From Mixta theicola (GTDB lineage Bacteria; Pseudomonadota; Gammaproteobacteria; Enterobacterales; Enterobacteriaceae): DNA of 64,000 bases. The notes beneath the pieces are model-generated. The model was not told where the DNA came from and did not search any database. It was given only the letters and a program-made list of their open reading frames with translations. The stretch's first letter is position 1. Every line of letters starts with the position of its first letter. The translations under genes were made by a program, and so were the position numbers. The stretch spans positions 186,001-250,000 of the forward strand of contig NZ_NWUO01000001.1 in NCBI RefSeq assembly GCF_002895925.1, written 5' to 3'. Below are positions 17,923 to 25,887 of this stretch, piece by piece.

Positions 17923-18843
17923 TCAGTGACATAACAGGATTTTTCTGCAGTGTAATAACCGCTGCGGCGAGAAAGCAGGAAAATCGCTTAGCAGCGACGC
18001 CAGCCAGGCCTTATGACTAATATCGATCAGAAGCGGCGGGTTTTCTTCGGCCAGAAGATGCTCAACGATCCCCGTCCACTTTACGGTATGGGTCAAATGA
18101 AGCGACAAGTTTTCCCGGATCGCCTGCGGATGATATTCTGGCTGGCCGCTGACATTCATTAACACCTTATGTCGCGGCTGCCCGATAGTAACCGCAGCAA
18201 GGTAATCCCGCATGGGTTGAACGCCCTCCTGCATCAGGCGAGTATGCCAGGCTCCGCTCACTCCCAGCCTTATGGTTTCGCAGCGGGCCCGGCGTGAAAA
18301 TTCGCTTAACGCCGAGGTGGTTCCCCCCACCACCTGCTGACGGCAGCTGTTATCACAGCTGATATCCAGTTCAGGGCTATGATCGGCAATCAGCTTGCGC
18401 GTGGTCAAATAGTCCACTCCTTTTACCGCCAGCATAGAGCCCTTATTTCTTTTGCTTAGCTCATGCATGGTGGCCGCGCGAAAGTGAATAAGGGAGAAGA
18501 GTGCTTCCAGCGTGATGGCGCCAGCCGCATACAGAGCGCTGTATTCGCCCACGCTATGGCCACAGGATGCGGTAATTTTTATCCCTTTTTCCCGCAGCAG
18601 CGTATAAAATGTGATATTGATTGCCGTAACGGCAAGCTGCTGTACCGGAGTTTGTACCAGCTTATTTACCGGCCCTTTTAAACAAACACGACGAATATCA
18701 ATACCGGAAACATCACTGGCGCAGTCCCAAATCCTGCGGGTATGCTGATTAATATCCCAGAGATCGGCCCCCATACCGGTAACTGGACTTCCCTGCCCGG
18801 CAAAAATCAATGCCGCAGGCCGTTTTTGATGATTTATATCCAT
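17923..18843 (-). CDS. Malonyl-CoA:ACP transacylase (FabD/CylD-like)
   Basis: Loads malonyl units on the cluster's acyl carrier protein. 306 residues, the normal FabD length. All family motifs are present: ALIFAGQGSPVTGMG near residue 15, the nucleophile elbow GHSVGE (Ser97), the carboxylate-binding Arg in IHFRAATMHE (Arg122) and the catalytic His in SGAWHT (His200). ATG 18843 has an AGAAGGGA ribosome site. It is an extra copy, since the housekeeping fabD normally lies in the fab operon, so it is dedicated to this pathway. It lies near the end of the operon, after the outer-membrane protein gene. Confidence 0.9.
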   Translation of the reverse strand: MDINHQKRPAALIFAGQGSPVTGMGADLWDINQHTRRIWDCASDVSGIDIRRVCLKGPVNKLVQTPVQQLAVTAINITFYTLLREKGIKITASCGHSVGEYSALYAAGAITLEALFSLIHFRAATMHELSKRNKGSMLAVKGVDYLTTRKLIADHSPELDISCDNSCRQQVVGGTTSALSEFSRRARCETIRLGVSGAWHTRLMQEGVQPMRDYLAAVTIGQPRHKVLMNVSGQPEYHPQAIRENLSLHLTHTVKWTGIVEHLLAEENPPLLIDISHKAWLASLLSDFPAFSPQRLLHCRKILLCH

Positions 18844-18852
18844 ATTCCCTTC

Positions 18853-20220
18853 TCAGAAATAATATTTAAACCCGGAATAAATTCCCGCCGTTTTACCAAA
18901 CAGACCAAACTCACTATCGCTGCTTCCCTGAGTGCAATAAAGCCCGCTATAAATATCTATATTCCTTTTTGCCTGCGTCAGCGGTTTATTAAAATGCACG
19001 CCTAACATCGCGCTTTTATCCTGCATATTAACGATGCCATAGGCTCGCAGGCTGGCGTCATCATTCATAACCAGCGTGGCATAGGTATTAAGGTAATGTT
19101 TACCCTGTAGGTTACCTTTATTGGTGATATTATTTATTTCCGCCGCCATTAAATATTTATACGCATCAAAGGCGCGATCGACGGGAGCAAACCCCGTGCG
19201 CTGGTTCAGATAGCGGATAAAATTTATCTGCCTGCGCCACTGATGACGGGAATATCCTTCACTCTGGAAATAATATTCCACGCCAAGCTGACTGAAGCGA
19301 TAGGTGGTGTATTGTCCTGACAAAGCCAGTTCTATGCCGTTCCGGCGATCGCGCTGAAAAAGCACAGAGGGAAAGATGCCGTTCTGTACCTGTTCAACGC
19401 GCTCGCCCGCCAGGTGACGCCACTGTTGTTTAGCATGCCAGGCCAGCTCGGCGTTAAATGTCCACTGCGGCGCAGGATGAAAACTATCAGCCACGGCAAG
19501 CGTTCTGCTATCGCCGAGCCGCAGGCTCGCCGAGGGCGTATGGGCAAGCAGACGATAATCGGTATAGGAGAGCAGATAGCGCTCGCTGGCGTTAGAGCGT
19601 TCAATAGCAGACCAGCTGCCGGAAGATTCGTAGCGCTTATCAATCTGCGTTAGCTGTGGCACAACGGTTAAAGACCAGGCGTAGTTAAGCGCATCCGTTG
19701 ATAATTTTACGCCCCAAAAGGATTCGCTATAGATCTCCTGCAGCGTCGGATCGTAAATCCTGCCCGGCTTAAAGCCTGCATAATAATTATGCAGTAAATC
19801 CGCAGGCGACTTCAGATAAAACAACCCCGGTTTCGCGCTGAATTTACCGGCTGTAATAAGGGAAGCGTCTGATAGTTGATAAGAGAAGCTGAGCCGATAA
19901 AGCGCGGCCCGCGTGCGTCGCCTGTCTTTTTCAAAAGCAGCAGGCGTTTGCCAGGGATAATAAGCCAGAGCCAACAGCGAAATATCCGTATTAAGCGCAT
20001 TTTCGATTAGCTCACAGCGGTTATCGTACCTGATAGCCATATCACTCACGCTGTTATTACCCCGATAAGGATTCTTCTGCATTATTTGCCAACGGGAAGG
20101 ATCTTTGTGTATCCAGGACTGCTGTGCGTAAAGCTGGACATTGGCCTCCGGCAGGCAATCCGCCAGCAGGCATAGCGGCAATAATAACAGCGCCAGCAGC
20201 AACCTAATGGCGATCGCCAT
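18853..20220 (-). CDS. Outer-membrane beta-barrel protein of the lipid export module
   Basis: 455 residues with signal peptide AIAIRLLLALLLLPLCLLAD, then alternating aromatic/polar strands throughout and a terminal YSGFKYYF ending in Phe, the signature of BAM-assembled barrels. No plug or TonB box seen. It has the layout of DUF1302-type barrels that occur with LolA-like and FtsX-like genes, but I cannot confirm the family. Its ATG overlaps the stop of the LolA-like gene by one base (TGATG), so the two are coupled. Inferred role: placing the product in, or carrying it across, the outer membrane. Confidence 0.72.
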   Translation of the reverse strand: MAIAIRLLLALLLLPLCLLADCLPEANVQLYAQQSWIHKDPSRWQIMQKNPYRGNNSVSDMAIRYDNRCELIENALNTDISLLALAYYPWQTPAAFEKDRRRTRAALYRLSFSYQLSDASLITAGKFSAKPGLFYLKSPADLLHNYYAGFKPGRIYDPTLQEIYSESFWGVKLSTDALNYAWSLTVVPQLTQIDKRYESSGSWSAIERSNASERYLLSYTDYRLLAHTPSASLRLGDSRTLAVADSFHPAPQWTFNAELAWHAKQQWRHLAGERVEQVQNGIFPSVLFQRDRRNGIELALSGQYTTYRFSQLGVEYYFQSEGYSRHQWRRQINFIRYLNQRTGFAPVDRAFDAYKYLMAAEINNITNKGNLQGKHYLNTYATLVMNDDASLRAYGIVNMQDKSAMLGVHFNKPLTQAKRNIDIYSGLYCTQGSSDSEFGLFGKTAGIYSGFKYYF

Positions 20221-20993
20221 CAGTTTCCTCCCCGCTGGATATACTCTTTAGTAAAATGTGAAACGGGAAGCGATTCAAACCGAATATTACTGTATTCCAT
20301 TACCGAATAACCTTTACCGTGGCGGAGATCCTGTACCACGATTTTTGTCGGCCTGGCTTTACCTAATACCGGCTGATAGCGCTGATAAATAACCTGCTTA
20401 ACCAGCTGATTATCCAGTGAATAATATTCGGCTTTCCAGGGACGGTAGTCACCGCCTTTTTCTACCCAATAAACTATCCGGGGCCATGTTGCGGCGGGTG
20501 ACTTTCGTTTCAGATCCAGCGTGTAGCAAAGGGTTTCTCCGCAGGGCGCTTCACCCACCAGTTCAGCATGATAGGCATACTCGAAGTTCGTTACGATAAC
20601 GTCACCATTGGAGATCTGCCCCAGCAGCCTCTGCTGCGGCGAAATGGGGATCGGCCGCCGAAGCTCCGGCGTGTAAAACCAAAGTGCATACCAGTCCGAC
20701 AGCATTATTTTCCCCCTGTCACGCGGTGGCCAGACAAACCGCACCAGGGAGCGCGCATCCGCCTGTCCGCCCTTTTCCGGCTTAATAAAGCGCATCGAGA
20801 TATCCAGTATCTGCTTGTTGGCTGGCTGCGATGTCGCCGATTTATACTCCTGTATCGTTACCGTATAGCGGAAAGGTTTATTGGGAGAGCGCACCTCGTC
20901 TGCGAGCCGAATAATTTCCAGCGCCTGCGGCGGCGCGACATCGGCCCATCCGCTGACACAAAATAAAACAAAGGGAATTCCCGCCCTTTTCAT
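20220..20993 (-). CDS. LolA-like periplasmic carrier (outer-membrane lipoprotein-sorting family)
   Basis: 257 residues with a signal peptide ending near SGWAD. Beta-rich throughout (KPFRYTVTIQEYKSA, DISMRFIKPEKG, ALWFYTPELRRPIPISPQQR, GDVIVTNFEYAYHAELVGE), with the tryptophan/proline pattern of the LolA-like outer-membrane lipoprotein-sorting family. Such proteins form an open half-barrel that shields acyl chains. ATG 20993 has GGAAGAGAG upstream and follows the permease by 10 bases. With the ABC permease and barrel it makes a plausible lipid shuttle through the periplasm. Two Cys (APCGETLCYTL) may form a disulfide. Confidence 0.78.
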   Translation of the reverse strand: MKRAGIPFVLFCVSGWADVAPPQALEIIRLADEVRSPNKPFRYTVTIQEYKSATSQPANKQILDISMRFIKPEKGGQADARSLVRFVWPPRDRGKIMLSDWYALWFYTPELRRPIPISPQQRLLGQISNGDVIVTNFEYAYHAELVGEAPCGETLCYTLDLKRKSPAATWPRIVYWVEKGGDYRPWKAEYYSLDNQLVKQVIYQRYQPVLGKARPTKIVVQDLRHGKGYSVMEYSNIRFESLPVSHFTKEYIQRGGN

Positions 20994-21003
20994 CTCTCTT
21001 CCT

Positions 21004-22308
21004 TTAGCTGGATTTAAAAGCGTCGGCGATATTTAAGCGCGATGCCCGAATCGCTGGCAAAATAGCGGCCAATGCGGAGGTCAGCACCGGCAATAAAAAC
21101 GTAACGGCGTACAGTTCGACGCTGTCCGTTTTGATAAAGGCGGTATATCCGTGGGTTTGTCCGGGAGAAGGCGGCATGGCAATACCCTGCAGGTTAATGA
21201 TCCCGGCCAGCGCGTAACCTGTCAGCAGGCTACCGATCCCGCCCAGGCCGCCGATAAATATTCCCTCCAGCAGAAACAGCCGGATAATATGAGCCGGCCG
21301 GAGGCCAATGGCGCGCAGAGTGGTGATCTCACGGGTACGTTCCACAATATTCATGGTCATGGCGTTGCTAATCATAAAAATAACAATCAGCGCCACTATC
21401 GCCCGGATAAAGAAATAGATCCCAGCGAGCAGGCTTTCAACCTGTTGATAAAATAGCGACGCTTCTTTCCAGCTGCGGGTGGTCAACGGCAGGTTGTTAT
21501 CGTTAATAAATTGCTGAAGCCTGTGCCTGAACGCCGGGAGATCGGCATCATTTTTCAATAAAATTAAAATTTTACTGACGCCCTCGGTGCCCATAATGCG
21601 CTGGGCAGTAGCCAGCGGAACCTTCATTGCCACATCATCGTAGTCTTTAATGCCGGAAGAAAAGATGCCGCGCAGCTTTAAAGAGAGCGCTCCCTGCCCG
21701 CCGCTGCTGTTCACCACCATCAAATCCAGCCAGTCCGCATAATGCGCGTTAAGCGTGGTTGCTAAACCGCTGCCCAGCGTCACCTCTTCTTTAATGCGCG
21801 ATAAATCGCTGCCGGAAAGCAGCTTCTCGAAAGAACCGAGTTTAAGCGCCGGTACCGGCTCGATGCCCAGGGCAGAAAAATAGCTTGAGATTTCATTTTC
21901 ATAATGTGAAATGACGCCGGTAAATTCCAGCTGCCCTGAAAGAGTGGCGATATATGCAGCCAGTTCAGGATGGTTTTCTATTTCCGCTTTCAGCGTTTGA
22001 TAATCTTTAATAAGGCTCAGGTTCTTATTGGACGTCTGGAAATAGAGCGGATTATAGATCTGGATATGGCCGACGTTCATTCTGACCGTTTGCTCTTTCA
22101 GGATCCAGAACGCGTAATCAATAAACCCTCCGTAGCTAAAAATGGCGACGCCTCCGATAACGATCGCCATAAGGGTAGAAAATGAACGCCGCCTGTGCCT
22201 GAAAAGATTCAACAGAGCAAATGTGGTTATCTGCCTGCTGCACAGCATGCAGTAAATAACAAAACAGACGATGAGCGCGGCGGCTATCAGGCTTGCGGTA
22301 ACCATCAT
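21004..22308 (-). CDS. ABC transporter permease, LolC/E-MacB (FtsX-like) type
   Basis: 434 residues: one N-terminal helix region, the conserved LLNLFRHRRRSFSTLMAIVIGGVAIF coupling segment (read from residue 33), a large periplasmic domain from about residue 75 to 290, and three C-terminal helices (FFIRAIVALIVIFMISNAMT, LFLLEGIFIGGLGGIGSLLTG, LLPVLTSALAAILPA) with the FtsX-type TTLRAIGLRPAHIIRLF motif. A single permease is present, so it would act as a homodimer. Its ATG abuts the previous stop (TAA-ATG). It belongs to the mechanotransmission class that extracts lipidated substrates from the inner membrane. Confidence 0.9.
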   Translation of the reverse strand: MMVTASLIAAALIVCFVIYCMLCSRQITTFALLNLFRHRRRSFSTLMAIVIGGVAIFSYGGFIDYAFWILKEQTVRMNVGHIQIYNPLYFQTSNKNLSLIKDYQTLKAEIENHPELAAYIATLSGQLEFTGVISHYENEISSYFSALGIEPVPALKLGSFEKLLSGSDLSRIKEEVTLGSGLATTLNAHYADWLDLMVVNSSGGQGALSLKLRGIFSSGIKDYDDVAMKVPLATAQRIMGTEGVSKILILLKNDADLPAFRHRLQQFINDNNLPLTTRSWKEASLFYQQVESLLAGIYFFIRAIVALIVIFMISNAMTMNIVERTREITTLRAIGLRPAHIIRLFLLEGIFIGGLGGIGSLLTGYALAGIINLQGIAMPPSPGQTHGYTAFIKTDSVELYAVTFLLPVLTSALAAILPAIRASRLNIADAFKSS

Positions 22309-22956
22309 TTATTTTCCCCAGGCTAAAGGCAGCACGATTTTTGTGACTTCGCCTGCATCCCATTCCGGCACGGCATTTAGCGCTAAAGAAAGGGAAGTTA
22401 AATGCGGATGCGTCTGCTTTATCTGCGTCAGCAAAGCCGCCGCCTGTTTAAATTGTCCGCAGTTATGTAAAGCGCGGTAGCGCATATATTGAACGTGGCT
22501 CAGCATATCCCCATCATCTTTCATGGCGGTATTCAGGATAAACTGCGTGTCGCTTAGCGCGATAACACAGCGGCCAGGCGTCGCGGTTAGAAAAGCGTCC
22601 ACTCTGGCCCTTAAATAGCGCACGCGCGGGTCGTTCTCATAAAGCTCAGCGGCCTCATCCAGATAAAAAAAGCCTGACCTGGCATATTCAGAGGCCTTAA
22701 TGATGTCGTTTTCTGCGGCAAACCGATCCGCCAGCTTTAGCATTCCGTAGGAATAAAATATCAGCGAGGCAATATTTTTCTGCTGCTGATATTCAGTAAA
22801 CAGGTTATCCGTCAGGGTGTGTAACTCAGCCCTGTTCATCGGAAACTGGTGCTGGATAATTTTCGCCACCATCGGTGGAGAAACGGCGCCCGTGGCCTGC
22901 GTCGTTAAGCCCGTCAGCAGCCCCATACCGCACAACAGCCAGCCGCTAATTCTCAT
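22309..22956 (-). CDS. Periplasmic helical-repeat protein of the exporter module
   Basis: About 215 residues with an N-terminal signal (ISGWLLCGMGLLTGLTTQATGA) and then helices resembling tetratricopeptide repeats (SLIFYSYGMLKLADRFAAEN, KASEYARSGFFYLDEAAELY, VQYMRYRALHNCGQFKQAAA). ATG 22956, inside the tail of the ATPase gene, has GGAG at the right distance, while the in-frame ATG four codons earlier does not. The permease begins directly at its stop. No catalytic motif; possibly an adaptor for the ABC complex. Confidence 0.7.
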   Translation of the reverse strand: MRISGWLLCGMGLLTGLTTQATGAVSPPMVAKIIQHQFPMNRAELHTLTDNLFTEYQQQKNIASLIFYSYGMLKLADRFAAENDIIKASEYARSGFFYLDEAAELYENDPRVRYLRARVDAFLTATPGRCVIALSDTQFILNTAMKDDGDMLSHVQYMRYRALHNCGQFKQAAALLTQIKQTHPHLTSLSLALNAVPEWDAGEVTKIVLPLAWGK

Positions 22957-23644
22957 CGACTTCTCCATCCCTGATTTCGACGATACGCCCGGCCCGCTCT
23001 TTGAGCTGGGCCGAATGCGTTGAGATAATAAAAGTAGTGCCGGTTTCCTGATTGATTTTTATTAGCAGATCTAAAATCGCCCCGCCGGTCGCTAAATCGA
23101 GGTTGCCTGTAGGCTCATCCGCTACCACCAGCTTCGGCTGATGCGCCAGCGCTCTGGCAATGGCCACTCGTTGTTGCTGACCGCCTGAAAGCTGGCCCGG
23201 TTTACGATTCGCCAGGTGGAACAGACCGACGCTGTTGAGATAATGCAGCGCGCGCTCCCTGGCTTCTTTTTTCTGATAGCGTCCATTAAGCAGCAGCGGA
23301 TAACGGACATTGTCCAGCGCATTCAGCACCGGAATCAGGTTAAAGGATTGAAAAATAAAGCCAAGATGCTGGCCTCTGATAACGGAGAGCTGTTGCTCAT
23401 TCAACGCATCAAGCAACTTGCAAAACAGCATCACCGTTCCGCTGGATGGCCGATCAATGCCAGACAAAATGTTCAGCAGTGTGCTTTTCCCGCTGCCTGA
23501 AGGGCCGCATAGCGCAACGAACTCGCCGTGCGCAATCTCCAGATTTACCGCTTTCAGCGCATCGACTCTACTTTCATTGCGGCCATAGCTTTTATTCACG
23601 CCGCTTAAGGCTATCGCCGGCAGTTCCCTGATATTACTTGCCAT
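22946..23644 (-). CDS. ABC transporter ATPase, LolD/MacB-like
   Basis: Drives the FtsX-like permease. 232 residues from ATG 23644 (AAGGGA upstream); a longer frame would run into the preceding gene. Walker A GPSGSGKST, Q-loop FIFQSFNLIP, signature LSGGQQQRVAIARALA, Walker B LVVADEPTGNLD and H-loop ISTHSAQ are all intact. The ALRNL/LNALDNVRYPL region and length match the LolD/MacB group. It follows the degenerate ketosynthase by 10 bases, linking export genes directly to the biosynthetic genes. Confidence 0.95.
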   Translation of the reverse strand: MASNIRELPAIALSGVNKSYGRNESRVDALKAVNLEIAHGEFVALCGPSGSGKSTLLNILSGIDRPSSGTVMLFCKLLDALNEQQLSVIRGQHLGFIFQSFNLIPVLNALDNVRYPLLLNGRYQKKEARERALHYLNSVGLFHLANRKPGQLSGGQQQRVAIARALAHQPKLVVADEPTGNLDLATGGAILDLLIKINQETGTTFIISTHSAQLKERAGRIVEIRDGEVDEN

Positions 23645-23654
23645 CCCTGTTCCC

Positions 23655-24638
23655 TTAAGGCTCATAGCGGGTATCGAAATAGTGATAGCCGCCCAACGCG
23701 TCGGGCATGACCGTGCGCATTTTCCCGGAAGACGCGGCGTGCCGGTCGAGATAAATCCAGCCCAGCGCCGGCGTAAGGCACCCGCTATCACCATACTTCT
23801 CGCTCAGGCTGATAATATCAGGCATCGATGCGTGCTGATTATCCGCGCCCTGCCGATAAAGCAGGTTAGTGCTTAATCCGGCTACGGCCAGCTGAGTTAT
23901 ATCGGCGTTATCTGCACATAGCGTATCCAGGGTTATTTTATGACTGGCGGGAAGGGCATATTTGCCGCACTCCACCTGTAGAGCACTCTTACGCTGACTA
24001 AAGATAAAGCAGCCTACGCGCTCTACGGAGATATTCATTTGGCTGTCACGGCTTTTATCCTGGGCCACGCTTTCCGCCGTTGAAAAAACCAGGAGCGGAA
24101 TGGCGCGATAGGTGACACAAATTACGACAAAATCGAACACATCCCAGCTGAGGTAATCCTGCGCCATTCTTAGCGCCTGCATAAAAGCGTGCTGCTCTCC
24201 GCGTACTTTGCAGGCAAATTCCTTCACTGAGAATTTTTTCAGCAGATTTTTCGGCAGCGTATCAATTACCGCCACGTGTAAGGCGCTGGTGATATTTTCA
24301 AACAGACCTGATTCGCCCCAGGCGTCAGCATAAATAAATGCAGTACGCGATTTCATTAATCGCATGCGTTCTTTAGCCACGAGCTGTTGTAAAGCCTGCT
24401 CTGCAGCCTGCTCCATCGCTTCGATATAGTTAATATAGGCCGGCTTCCTGATCATCTCTCGGGCATACAGCGCTTTATCACAGCCAAACCGTTTGAAATA
24501 CCATCCCTGCGCGTTGGTCGATTTTATCGCCCGGTTATAAAGATGCGACTCCCAAACGTTTAGCCAGCTGGGATAATAGAGATAAAATTCCTCTTCCGGC
24601 TCGATAACAGAGAAAGAGGATAGATAGACCTTATTCAT
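23655..24638 (-). CDS. Degenerate ketosynthase-fold (thiolase-like) protein
   Basis: 327 residues from ATG 24638 (AGGAAAG ribosome site), overlapping the preceding ketosynthase stop by 8 bases. No catalytic Cys motif is visible. The C-terminal piece SEKYGDSGCLTPALGWIYL resembles the thiolase-fold G-x-G/S region, and the middle (SWDVFDFVVICVTYRAIPLL) resembles the core beta strand preceding it, so a ketosynthase-derived structural partner is the best guess. Such catalytically dead partners occur in polyene-type type II systems. Family assignment is inference. Confidence 0.5.
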   Translation of the reverse strand: MNKVYLSSFSVIEPEEEFYLYYPSWLNVWESHLYNRAIKSTNAQGWYFKRFGCDKALYAREMIRKPAYINYIEAMEQAAEQALQQLVAKERMRLMKSRTAFIYADAWGESGLFENITSALHVAVIDTLPKNLLKKFSVKEFACKVRGEQHAFMQALRMAQDYLSWDVFDFVVICVTYRAIPLLVFSTAESVAQDKSRDSQMNISVERVGCFIFSQRKSALQVECGKYALPASHKITLDTLCADNADITQLAVAGLSTNLLYRQGADNQHASMPDIISLSEKYGDSGCLTPALGWIYLDRHAASSGKMRTVMPDALGGYHYFDTRYEP

Positions 24639-25887
24639 TGCCGCTTTCCTGTTGATGATCATCGGACATCACTACAGCGATAATGGCCCCGTCCAGGCTC
24701 ACGCCCACTTTCAACAGATGAGGCTGATTATGTTTTATTGTCTCCCCGCCATTAAGTAGCCAGGGTGCCAGCGTGGTTATAATTGCATCATTAACCCGCG
24801 CAGGGATCAGCTCCCTCTGGGTTAAGGCGTAGTGAGCAATAATTAAATCAACCACTCCGGAGCCGGTGGCGGTATAGCCCATCTGCCCTTTATAGGCCAG
24901 CACGGGAATTGAGACGTTCGTTAATAGCAGAGCAAGCGCCTGCGCTTCGGCTTTATCACTGACTTCAGAGCCGTTGCCATGAGGAATAATCGCGCACAGA
25001 TTTGCAAGTGCAACGCCTGCCTGCAGCAGCGCGCTTTTCATCAGCCTGAGCAGGCTGGTGGCTAAATAAGCCGCATCATTACTGCGGCTTGCGCCGATCT
25101 GACGATAAACGGATTGTAACCGGACGCCAGCCGTCATCTGCCGGGCATAACGGTGTCGGCGGCTTTCCAGCAACATGACGCACTGCCCCTCGGCAACCAG
25201 CGCGCTTTTGCTGTGTTCGCCAAAAGGCTGAACCACTTCGCTTTCCAGCATCGCCTGGCTTTCCAGAAACCATAAATCCTGCGTCTTAATTTCTGAACAG
25301 CTAATCACCATGATGAGATCGGCCGTCCCCTTTTCTATCGCCTGACAGCCGATATGCACCGCCGCCAGCGAGGAGTTACTGGCACAGTTAAGATTGGGCG
25401 GCAGATATTGCAGGCCATATTTTTGCGCCAGCTGCTGCGCCAGCCGATCCTGCGACATATTCGCTATCTGTAGCTGCGCTACGGAGGCCGTAAGCTTGAT
25501 ATCTTCCAGATCGTTGCGGTCGTAGAAAGATTTATACGCCTTCGCATCCACTCTTGGCCCCTGACCCGTCAGATAAACCCTGACGTTTTCTCCGGCCAGG
25601 CAGCTTTTATCCAGTCGCGCCTGTTCAAGCGTGTTATCAATCAGGCGCGCCAGTTGGTCAAGTACGCTTTCTTTTCCAGGCTGCAGCCGGGCAAAACGCC
25701 GGTTACGTTTAAATCCGCCTTTGATGGCTTCACTGTCCGAGGCAAACCATCCGCTGGTCGCCACCTGCTTACCCTGCCGCAGCCTGGCAATTAATTCATC
25801 GCTGGTGTTGGCGAACGGCAAACAGAGGCTGTACCCGGCGATAATCGCTGCATTATCCAGACGGCTATCCTTTGATGACCAGTGCAT
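24631..25887 (-). CDS. Beta-ketoacyl-ACP synthase-like protein with altered active site
   Basis: About 418 residues, thiolase fold. The nucleophile motif is NCASNSSLAAVHIG (Cys present) and the first His is in IIPHGNGSEVSD, close to the HGTGT consensus. The third residue differs: the Lys...GH motif reads AYKGQMGYTATGSG, with Tyr in place of His. Decarboxylation may therefore be impaired, and it may act as a priming or acyl-transfer synthase. ATG 25887 (GGAAAC upstream) overlaps the fused KS gene by 23 bases; an ATG at 25905 is the alternative. Confidence 0.78.
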   Translation of the reverse strand: MHWSSKDSRLDNAAIIAGYSLCLPFANTSDELIARLRQGKQVATSGWFASDSEAIKGGFKRNRRFARLQPGKESVLDQLARLIDNTLEQARLDKSCLAGENVRVYLTGQGPRVDAKAYKSFYDRNDLEDIKLTASVAQLQIANMSQDRLAQQLAQKYGLQYLPPNLNCASNSSLAAVHIGCQAIEKGTADLIMVISCSEIKTQDLWFLESQAMLESEVVQPFGEHSKSALVAEGQCVMLLESRRHRYARQMTAGVRLQSVYRQIGASRSNDAAYLATSLLRLMKSALLQAGVALANLCAIIPHGNGSEVSDKAEAQALALLLTNVSIPVLAYKGQMGYTATGSGVVDLIIAHYALTQRELIPARVNDAIITTLAPWLLNGGETIKHNQPHLLKVGVSLDGAIIAVVMSDDHQQESGNE

